Shown here: in pieces, positions 37,281 through 48,100 of the stretch | Numbering within the stretch: position 1 is the first letter of the stretch | Layout: the number at the start of each line of letters is the position of its first letter | Assembly: GCA_963691655.1 (NCBI GenBank) | Contig: OY829326.1 | Coordinates: 79,353,235 to 79,417,234 of the forward strand | Length of the DNA stretch: 64,000 nt | Origin: Toxonevra muliebris | Lineage: Eukaryota; Arthropoda; Insecta; Diptera; Pallopteridae | Reading direction: 5' to 3' | Notes under the pieces: generated by a model | The model's database searches: none | Seen by the model: the letters and a program-made list of their open reading frames with translations, nothing else | What the model was told of the DNA's origin: nothing | Translations under genes and position numbers: made by a program

Positions 37281-38578
37281 TAAAGCGCGGTTGACGCAAA
37301 ATTGGCACGCAGGAAAGTTGCTGTATCTTTTCAACCAGAACACTCAGAATAACAAATAATGCATTGAATGATAAGTTTATTATTGTGTTTTAATACTATA
37401 ATAATAAAAGATTTAAATTTCTTTGTTGTGCAAAAAGTTCCGGGTATTCCTTTTAATGGACCCCATCAACATTTGAACATCCGCTCTGGATACTTTTGAG
37501 GCTATTTGGTTCCATTTTAATAAGATTGAATTCACATTTTTGACCTGCATTTTTCTTCAACTTATATTTTGTAATAGCCCAGTATTTTTCGATCGGTCGA
37601 AGCTGGGGGCAATTGGGTGGATTCATATATTTGGGCACTACATCTACTTTATTTGTCTGATACCAACCCATGGTTTTCTTAGAGTATTGGCAACTGGCTA
37701 AATAAGGCCAAAACTTCACTGGCAAATGGTGGTGACGAACAAATGGCAATAGTCGTTTCGAAAGGCACTCTTTGATGTAAATATCAGACGTCATAGAAGA
37801 GGATGTCACAAATGCCCTGGATTTGAGACCACAGCTGCAAATAGCCTGCCACACCATTGCTTTCTTTGCAAATTTATCCATTTTTATGTACTCGAATTTT
37901 GAGGGTACATTACCACGATTCGTTGCCATATGAAATTTTTGACCTGGAAGCTGTTTAAGATCAAATTTTACGTATGATTCGTCATCCACAATAATGCATC
38001 CATTGAATTTGGTCAAAACATTATTATAAAGAAGACGAGCACGTTTTTTGGCCAGCAAATTCTGTTTATCTGTTCTATTTGGTTATTTTATAGCACGATA
38101 GCACTTTAGCCCAGCTTTTAGGCGTATTCGTCTAACAGTACTTTTACTGGTATTGATTTTTTTGGCACGATCGCTATCCGATAGTCCGGGATTGCTTTTG
38201 ATGGCCCTCAAGATCTTTGCCTTTAATTTTAGGTTGGTGGTTCCCGTTTTGTTCACAACTTTTTTAGCTCTTTCAACACTAAGAGTTTCTTTATATCGTT
38301 TTATAACTCTACATACCGTTCTTTTGGAGATATTTAACACTTTCGCAATCTTTGAACCAGACCACGACGGATTTTCAATAAATTTGTTCACAATCAATTT
38401 TCTATTTGCAGCTTCCATTGTGCACACAATCACCAACTTGAGATCAATTAATATGAAAAATTTATCAACTAACGGTAACGGTATTGTAAACAAATCCCAG
38501 TAAATTTTTTGTTCTTATGACTAGGGGCGACGTGGTGACCACAACAAAGCGTGCCAATTTGGCGTGAACCCCGCTTTA
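37281..38578 (-). mobile_element. near-intact Tc1-related element (DD37E spacing), TA-flanked
   Basis: The 30-bp inverted ends including TA (37281-37310 and 38549-38578) match at 27 positions; the core is AAATTGGCACGC. A single transposase frame fills the element on the minus strand. It was inserted into hAT element B. Length 1.3 kb is normal for the group. Confidence 0.85.
37453..38418 (-). pseudogene. Tc1-related transposase, one stop codon, second catalytic Asp changed
   Basis: From MEAANRKLIVNKFIENPSW the frame runs 322 codons with a single internal stop (TAA at ~38083-38085). The N-terminal half has two HTH motifs (GSKIAKVLNISKRTVCRVIK; AKKINTSKSTVRRIRLKAGL). The catalytic part has IIVDDESYVKFD (first Asp), then FWPYLASCQYSKKTMGWY where family members carry FWPDLAS, so the second Asp is Tyr. 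The Glu of NCPQLRPIEKYWAI follows 37 residues later. With a stop and a lost catalytic residue it should be inactive. Confidence 0.85.
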
Positions 38579-39131
38579 TTTACATATTTGTTCCAAAAAT
38601 GTTCCTTTATGTGCTCAATTTTATGAGTCACTGTAAGCAGACGGTCACGGTCACGTCTTGGGCACGAGTTGTTATTGCTTCAATATAAAATGAAAGTTTG
38701 AGAGAGGGTAAATATGATCAGCACGGTTACCAAATGATTTGCCTTTCAATTCCGAATTATGAAATCAAACCAGTGTTACTTTGCGAAATTATTCGTAATA
38801 ATGCACTTTTAGTACATTTTGAATGAAAAACGGAAGATAATGGAATGAAATCTGCTTTGATGGCAACACTTAAACCTAAAGTTGAATTTTTGTCCTGATC
38901 GCAATAGAATTAAATGAAAATATATGAAATTTAAAGGACTAAAAGAAGAGAAAAAATAAAAAAGGACGGAAAAAATACTAAAAGTATGTAAAAAGCGTAC
39001 TAGTGACTAGCAAGAAATTGAAAAATTCAACAGTATTCGATAGTTTCGGGAATTATCGATGGGTCATGATAGTCATGCACTATCGATACTATCGATATTC
39101 CCATCGATAGTTTTCCACCTCTATTGTACGG

Positions 39132-42128
39132 CTTTTAAACTTTCTGTGAAGGTAATGAGCGGATTTACCTAAATTTCCCTTAACTCAAAATTAAAAAATG
39201 CTAACTCATCTGCAATTTATGCTAAGCGCGGTAGATTTGGTCTGGGTCGTACCTCTCATTCTTCTGTGTGTATAAATTATAAACAATAACAGTTGAACGA
39301 AATAAATTTGGTAGTTACAGAGTAGGATTGTAACAGTTTTGTTTACTTATGTATGTACATACAGAGATCGCAAACAAGTTTTGTTTACATTAATCTATTT
39401 CTAGAAGGCGAGTGAAGAGCTGAATGTTTTTGCCAAGTAGCAAATAATCAAGGACACACGCTTAAAGGAAAATTTACGATTTGTTTATATAAACAAATAT
39501 TACAGAAAGGTTATTTTCTTGAAATAATGAAGTATGTACATTAGGGTGGACCGAAAATGCCCGTTTTTAATTTTCTAGAATGCCAGTACCGAAGTTGTTT
39601 CATATGGTACTGCAGATTAATGCATGAAATTTTCAGCCTGATCGGACTGGATTTTCCGTTCGTCATTTAAGTTTTAATATCGAAATTGATCTTGAAAATT
39701 AGGTGATTTAGGTCCAAGGCATGTATATTCGAGTACCAGATCGGCATCATACCAAACAGTACTTTCGAGTTACGAGCAACCAATTTAATTTTTTTCTCGT
39801 TTATTTTATAAGATACCCACCAAACATTTAGGTTTGAGATCAACTTGAGGTGAAGTTGATATCAAATACCTTTCTCAAATCTCCAACGTTAATTCTCAAT
39901 AGTATCTCCATTGATGTACTATAGCATTCTCAACAAAAAGGGCATTTTTTTTGTATGGTAATAATTATAGTTGTCAACTTGAGAAAATTGTAGTTCTAAA
40001 CTTGAGTTGTAACGTAATTTTCCAATTGGTCTTAAAGGAAATTTACGGTATTGCCATAAGCAATAATTATTTCTATTTAATTGAAACACAAAAGATAGAA
40101 GGATATTTTAAATGACTTTTTTATTTCTTCGCTTTTCAACAAGCAACTTAAAGTTTTAACAATTTCATATCACAAAGGTATTTTGTTTAAGCCATAAGCA
40201 ATAATTATTTCTATTTAATTGAAACACAAAAGATAGAAGGATATTTTAAATGACTTTTTTATTTCTTCGCTTTTCAACAAGCAACTTAAAGTTTTAACAA
40301 TTTCATATCACAAATGGTATTTTGTTTAAAAAAATAACAAATTCAGTCTATTTAATAGCACTTGAGAGTGAACAATTTAGGTTGGCAGTTGAAGTGGAAG
40401 GCTCTAGCATAAAAGTTTCGGCAGCTTTGAGCGCTCCGACAATAAGTCCACTTCCTGCCTTATTTCATTTTTTAATTTTTTACTTTTAAAATTAAAGTTT
40501 TTCGCAAAAATTATTTTCACTTCATTTTCTTACTTTTTACACTTCACTTTTGTCGAAAAACATGTTATTCACAATCACTGCCCGATACATATTTTTTGCA
40601 AATCCAATAGCAGTGCTGCCATAATAAAATATGTAAATATTTTCTCAAATATATCTCAACTCATTCTCAACTTGAAAGCGAATGTTGAGAAAAATATTTA
40701 ATATCGATTGGAGAATCATGTTGGATATCAACTTTCTCAAAGGTTAGAAAATTTTTTTTTTGTGCTTGTTCTAGGTACTAGCTAGGATAGCTGCATAGTT
40801 TGGGTAATACGAAAATTGCAACCGCAGCAAAAAAAAAAAAAACACAACAGAAATTACCATATGAGCGTGCCAACCTCCGAAAGCAATCTAATTGGTATTT
40901 CTGATTCACTCGCCCAATAGTGTCCACAATCTTCTTAATATATAAACCTTCATAATTTTTTCGGTCGTATTAATACACACTTTTATTAATCCATCGTATT
41001 CGCTATGAAAGTTTTATAATTTATAAATTTTTATATAAAAAAATGCCCAAATATTAGCATAACTATTTTAAAATGCAAAAAAATACACATAAAGGTTTGT
41101 TCGATATTAAAAATAGCGGGAAATAACGCCATCTGTGTGTCAGAGTTCGCATTTGGCATACAGATGGCGTACTATCCCATATAAAGTAAATCTTTCTTTC
41201 TGCTCTTATTTCTCATTCATATTCACAGTTAGATATTATTTACAGAAAGCCATGGGCAAATAATTCTTCCATAACGTACCGTGCCGTACTTCAAATTGTT
41301 CTTGGGATACTCCATAATGAATATTCAGATAATATGGGTGGTGCCTCACCCCCTTTTCTAATTTCATCCACACTTCCTGTGGATTGACATTGTCAATCGA
41401 CATCCTTGTGTGAAATTTCAGTACTGTATCGTAAATGGTTCCAGATATATACCCAAAAAAAGCATATAGTTTGTATTTTGAACTCAGACTATGTCTATTT
41501 TATGATCACAATACACACATATTTTCAATTTTTGTATATGTAGAGAAGATAGAGAATTTACAACTTTGTTGTAAAATTTTGTTTTCTTTTTTCTGCGCTC
41601 CATTTTTTTGGCAGCCAATGACATCGATTTGGTTTATGGGAGAATTCGAATAAGAGCTAGGTTCGACTAGGTTCCTATAACCATGATTCAAATTCCAAAG
41701 ATATGAATGAAAATTTTCCCCGCCAAGAATAACCCAGTTACTCATATTGGTAAGCATAACAATAAACAGCTGGAATTGACCTTAAGTTCATAACTAAGCA
41801 ACATGTAAAGGCAGTCGAAAATTAACATGGAAACGCATGCAATGTTTAATCGATGTTATTTCTCATAAATCGAAAAAAATATAGGTTGATCACGTGTGGA
41901 GAAAATATATTATTATCAATTAAATATGAAGTTGAAATAAAGTAATTAAATAGTCACTAAAAGTTAATATTCATTAGTGCAAAATGCTGATAAAGATTTA
42001 AATGAGATTTAAGCTTTAGGAGCTATGAGGATCTACAAAAAATAAAAGGAAAGTTTTCCACAAGTCCAAGTTTTTTGTTCACGATTTAACAAATTTAATA
42101 TTACGTTTTCCTTTTGCGAACCCTCGCC
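39132..42128. other. nan upstream region with repeats
   Basis: No coding exon seen. It contains a two-copy tandem repeat (40053-40327), an inverted-repeat hairpin CGCCATCTGT...ACAGATGGCG at ~41128-41170, and CTCAACTTGAGA-rich DNA around 39840-39990 and 40640-40745. A relic of the GGTGCC(A/T)C repeat is at ~41335. The nan promoter must lie here but no core element is identifiable. Confidence 0.4.
40053..40327. repeat. perfect-looking 138-bp tandem duplication
   Basis: Copy 1 starts GCCATAAGCAATAATTATTT at 40053 and copy 2 starts identically at 40191. The copies agree almost base for base until ~40327 (CAAAGGTATT versus CAAATGGTATT). Such high identity implies a recent duplication. Confidence 0.9.
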
Positions 42129-45100
42129 ATGGGGAATACGGAAAGTAATGTTACCAGTGGCGTTAAGAAACAAGCGGGCGTATCGACACAGGAACTCTAT
42201 AAGTTTGTCAATCTTAAGGGTGGTGGTCTTTTAGTTGACATGATGAAGCGTGCATGTCAATCGAAACAATTTGCCGAAATTGATCATGCTATAAAAACTA
42301 AGGTTGAACCGTTTCTGTATAATAAAGGGGCGGGTCGGTATTTTCCAATATCGAAAATGGTCCTATTGCGAAATAAGGAACGTGCCCGCACTAAACAATT
42401 GCCCGAGATACGAGCTTTGGAGAATCCCGATGATGATTTCAATATACATGATTCTTGCACTGAAGTTTCCGAGGCGGAGTATATACAAAATCCAAATTTA
42501 TATCGTTTTGTTTGTTGGAATGTGAATGTGAGTGTTGATCGATGAAACCATTTGAAGCTAAAAGCTCCCAATTACAATTTCCAGGAACGTGGCGCTGTTG
42601 GTGAAACAATTCTTCATTTATGTCTATTGAATGCAACTTCATTGCATGCCGATCTTGCAAAGCGACTGCTTAAATTTTATCCTAAACTTATACTGGATAT
42701 TTTATCTTTGTGATGAATATTATGGTGAAAGCGTTTTACAATATTGCAATCGTGAATGAGGATCCAGCGATGGTAAAGTATTTGTTGGATGCAAATGCAG
42801 ATGTGCAAGAACGGTAAAACCAATGCGAACTTTCCTCAGTTGTGATTTTTCTATTTGATGCATTTCCTTATTAGTTGCTGTGGATCCTTCATGTCTGCTG
42901 AGGATCAAAAGCCTTCACGTTATGATTCACCCGATCACGAGTATGTTGGTGTTCAACCCATCACTAATTACGATGGTTACGTTTACTGGGGCGAGTATCC
43001 TTTAAGTTTTGCTGCATGTCTTTCACAGGAGGAGTGCTTTCGATTAGTGCTGGCACGTGGTGCTGATCCTAATCTTCAGGATACAAATGGTAATACTGTG
43101 TTGCACATGCTTGTGGTCTATGAGAAAATCGAAATGTTCGATGTTGGTTATGAGGTCGGCTCAAATATACATATACGTAATGTACTGAACCTAACGCCAT
43201 TGACGTTGGCCGCCAAATTGGCACGAGTTGAAATGTTTTTTCACATCTTAAGTATTGAAAGAGAAATCTACTGGCAATTGGGGAGTATAACATGTGCTGC
43301 GTATCCGCTGTCAAAGATTGATACAATCGATGTGGAGACTGGGAATATTAGTAAGGATTCAGTATTGAATTTTGTTGTTTTTGGGGTAAGTTTGAAGTTT
43401 CATTTATCCTTAGTTCATTTTATAAAAATTTGATATGCGTATCTCCACAGGATAAATTGGAACATTTGGAATTATTGGATGGTGTTGTTATAGATTTACT
43501 CAAAACGAAATGGGAAACATTTGTCAAATCACGTTTCTATAAGCAATTCCATATGTTCACCTTCTACTTTATGTTTTCATTGGTTAGTTTCATATTACGT
43601 CCGGGCCCTCAAAGTAAAAGTGATGACGATGATGACGACACCGATGATAAAGTCGTTGTAGCCAAAAATTCTTCCCATAGTAGCAGCAGTTTGTTAAGGG
43701 ATGCCAGAGCGCTCATCAAGCGTGCAATTTCGAATACGGAATACAGTAAGTTGTAAAAGTTTACGGTAAAAAAAATTAAAATCAATGAAATTAATTGTTC
43801 AGTTGTAAATTCTGCAACAGAAACTTTTTGGCTAAACTTTACGGATTATGTTGATGAAAGCGAAGTTGAGCCCGGTCCTTCTTGGTGGGCAGGATATGCT
43901 GACTGTCCTTTAATGAATATGGAGTCAGATTTGGCCAAAGTTTGTTATTATTATTGTCAGATATTCAATGTTTATGTACATATATTTTCAGATACGTATT
44001 ATTGCCGAAATAGTCATTTTCTTTGGTGCCATTCTCTATTTACTAGCAGCATTGCGCGAGGCGAGATTTTTGGGCTACAAAATGTTTGTCGAAAATTTGG
44101 TAAGTTTAATATAATTATATTGTAGTTTATCAAAAGAAAGATCTTAATACTTTTAAGAACTAACACGTCTTTGAGCAAGTTCAGGTCAAGGCTCAAATTG
44201 CTAATGCGCCCTGGTTTATAACGAACATCGCTGTACACGAAGACCCCTAGATGCTGAAAGTGAAGGTCGATTTAGCCATAAATAGTGATATTTGCAGAGA
44301 TTGAGCGGTCATACTAACCCTCTTGCCATTTTTTTTTGTTGGGGAGCTCCAATGAAAAAATGAAAAAAATTAAAACCTATTCTCATACTAGACTTGCCAT
44401 TCAGGAAATAATAATAATTGAATTAAATAATAACATTTGTGTTATCAAAAATTTATATATTTGTTCTTACAATTTCACAGTTTAACAAACAAAAAAATAT
44501 TTAATATATTTTTTTTTTTTTGAGATTGGCACGTGAAGTATTTTTGACCGTTCGTTTAATTGACCGTCCAAATCTAGACTAAATTTTTTTCAAATTACAT
44601 GGGGCTACAGTATTTTATATTATGTCAGATCCAAGATGCTATTTTCAATGATAATTTTAACCCTTTGACACCGGAATCATAATGGGCTTGAGAGAAACAT
44701 TTTGTTGTGAAATTATGGTTACTTAGGTCATGACACCAAATTTCTTGCTTTTACATTGATTTGTTTGTCCTTTATTAAAGGTTAAAAAACATAGCTATTA
44801 AGCTGTATACAACCACTGGATAACTTCTCTTCTCCAATGTGTTGACTTTCATATTCTTTTATCTTTTATAAACATATCTGATAAAAAACATTTCCGGTTA
44901 ATAATAATTTAATGCATTATTTTCAAAAAATGGTTCAAAAAATTTCACTAAAAATTTTTGCACTTAGGTTTTTTGCTGAACTTTAAAGACAAAACATTAA
45001 AAAAAATTACTTAAGCAAGAAATTTCAAATATTTGGCAATTAGCAAACGTGAAGAATACCTAACAGAACCGAATACAAATAGCGTTAATAGTAATATCTG

Positions 45101-48100
45101 TTAAACATTTTATTTATGCCATATAAAAGTGAATGTTGCATAGACGCAACATTGGGTATGAAAGAGTTAACGCTAAATCAGTATTCTGAGTTTTTTAAGT
45201 GCAGCTATGAAATCAGCAGCAATAATATTTTTTCTTTAAAGAAAAGTGTACCTCAATGTCCTTGGCGGAATCGACCCGGGACTCCTAATATGATAGTGTA
45301 GTACGCTGTTAGCAGACCGCTATGGCTATTAAAAATAGCCAGAAAATTCTGAAAAAAGAATCTTCACAATAATGTGTTTAGTAAACCTACCGAGGAGGAA
45401 TGTATGTATTCAAACACTATGAAAAATGTGATGGAACTACATATCACATTTAAACTCAAAGAACTTAAACTTTTTCAATAGGATATTAGCAAATTACAAC
45501 AATTTTTTTTTAGAATTGAGCTTATCTTAATGATGTGATCTGTTTTTCGCTATCACGTAAAGTTTTGAGATAATCGTAAATTAAATTTTAGAAAAATTCA
45601 AACATCGAAAAGAAAAAGTTTTATTAAAACAAAACACTTTTTACTTGTATTTCATGTGATTTTCGAGTTATTATGATTTAGAGTAGAAAATCTAAGAATA
45701 CAAATTTGTCAAATTTTATTAAGAACAATGTTCTGATTTTAGATATGTAACAATTTCTTTTGTCTAAGCTCAAGATTTTAATGAATTCAAACAAATCTAT
45801 TAAATTTTAGAGCTAAATAGTTTTAAGATATTTAAATATTTTTCGAAATAAAAAATCACTTGAGGTGTTCGGAACCACAGTGAATAGTGGGGTTGGGTTG
45901 GAGTGGCTGTCCAGAGACACACTTGAACCTACAGTTTAACGCCGGTTCCGAACGGTGATGTGGCAATTTGTTATCACTTGGTGGTTTTGCCATTGTCTAC
46001 CAAGATATGTACTTGCACACTTTCGTATAATTTTCATATACTTCATATCGATAGTGATATAAGAAGGTGATGAGAATTAACCACCAGACCAAGACGGGAA
46101 TCGAACCCGAACTTCCCGAGTGAAAGTCTACTGCACTACCTGCTAGACTATCTAGATCATCTAGTGAATAGTGAAGACTAGCAAAACTAATTCTATGAGA
46201 TTATAAGTTAAAATCCATAGAGTTTCCTGCACACCTTAAATATATCAATAATTTGATTCTTAACTACAATTACACAGTCCAACTAATTAAGACTTTTTGG
46301 CTGCAACAGAATAGCCACCCTATAATCCTGAAGGGGTATGTTGTATAGACAATTTTTGTAAAACAAACTTAGAGTTCAGCACGTCTTAGTTTTTTTTTTA
46401 CAGTGGGTCAAAGTTTTCTTATTTTGGTCGAAGGTAGCAGAAAACTAAGTGCAAAAAGTGTTATGAATTGATGTCTGAGGAAAATTTTTTGGCAAAGTTG
46501 TATTGTAGAATTTTACAAGGGTCATTTCTGTAGAACCTTTTTACACTTTAGTTCCTCTTTTTATGGGATAATTTGCCCCTAATTTGATGAAACCTTGAAA
46601 AGTCCTTTCAAAAGAGACATTAAAGGATTAAAATATTCCACAAAAATATTTACCAAAAAATTTCAGTAGAGGTCACCCGAGGCATAAAAGTCATATAATG
46701 GTTAACGGCTGATAAAAGGAAATAGTTTTTTACTTCTATAAAAATTGTAATTTATGCGGAACTAGCACGCGCTTGGTATGTGATCTGACTGTTCACTCCA
46801 AGTCATGGACGTAGAAAATGCCAGTGCCCTGTCACAGCCTTTGTAACAGGTCAATATCCAACTTTCTCAAGTTGTACATATAACTTTTGGTATGAAAGTT
46901 TTAGACAAAAATCATATTCAAAATAATAAAAATATGATTCTCCAATTACGTACGTATTTTTCTTCAGTTTTGATGATGCGCTAAATTTCCATAAATAAGA
47001 CAAAACCAATCCTTTACTTTGCAAACAGCTTCTGCCATCTTTAATTTTTTCCTAATTTGGGTTTATTATGCAAATTAGTTAATTTTCACAAATATTTTAT
47101 TTTTGTACGTCACTACTCACGCTACTTATAATCCGTATACGAGAGTCGCTAACCACGGAAACCCAGAATACAACTTACAAGGAAACGTCCCCAGGTTTCT
47201 CACATTAGGATGAGGATTTTCGTGTCGGTTTTTTTTTTCTAAAATTTCCTACTTTTAGAACCCCTATTTTTCACCCCCTATTTTGGAAGGTGGAGCTCAA
47301 CTTAAAACCATTTTCCGTCAATAAAAAAATACGCGTATGTTCGGTTATGCATTACTGCAGCATTTGCAGAAGCAAAAACGTTCAAAATGTACTGGCTGCT
47401 GGTCAAGCATTAGCGTCACCAAGGAGCATCGCTGCAAAAGTTCCCTGCTGTTAAATGCTTTTTAACACTTTTGCTTCTGAAAATGTTGCAGTACTGCATG
47501 ACCGAATATACCCTACGTGTCTATTAGATTTCCGTCCCCTACAACATTTATAAAAATCAGAAAAATCGGCGCCGACACCTGAGGACGTGCCCTTGCTGGT
47601 GAAAATTAATGTTACAGTTATCTAGATTAATCATAATGCTGATTTCACATTATAGTATATTTTATTTATGTGGGTAAGCTGCTATTTCCTTTTAGTAACC
47701 GTTAACCGTTATATATATGACTTTTATGTCTCAGGTGACCTCTACTGAAATTTTTGTGGAATATTTTAATCCTTAAATGTCTATTTTGAAAGAGCTTTTC
47801 AAGGTTTTATCAAATTAAGGGAAAGCAAATTGTCCCATAAAAAGAGGAACTAAAGGGTTAAAATGTTCTACAGAAATAATCCTTGTAAAATTCTACTGTA
47901 CCACTTTGCCAATAAGATTTTCCTCAGACATCAATTTATAACACTTTTTGCACTTAGTTTTTAGCTCCCTTCGACCAAAATAAGAAAACTTTGACCCACT
48001 GTAAAAAAAAAACTGAGACGTGCTGAACTATAAGTTTTTTTTTACAAAAATGGTCTATACAATATGCCCTTTCAGGATTATAGGGTGGCTCTTTTGTTGC

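Larger units (their letters stand above)
36461..39123. mobile_element. hAT-type element B, 2.66 kb, TSD TTGTACGG, split by a Tc1 insertion
   Basis: The inverted ends TAGAGGTGGAAAACTAT are followed on both sides by TATCGATAG-rich sequence. The exact 8-bp duplication TTGTACGG lies at 36453-36460 and 39124-39131. It contains a dispersed repeat (36757-37150) and a complete Tc1-type element (37281-38578). No hAT transposase was recognised. Confidence 0.8.

Noticed and set aside
39829..40750. Possible element with inverted GTTGATATC/CTCAA-rich ends
   Set aside because: Similarity between the two sides is patchy, no target duplication is visible, and the motif is low complexity. Not called as a bounded element.
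46086..46165. Functional tRNA-Glu gene
   Set aside because: The boxes are tRNA-like, but the acceptor stem does not pair and the sequence continues into a non-tRNA body with an 11-bp target duplication, so it is a SINE.
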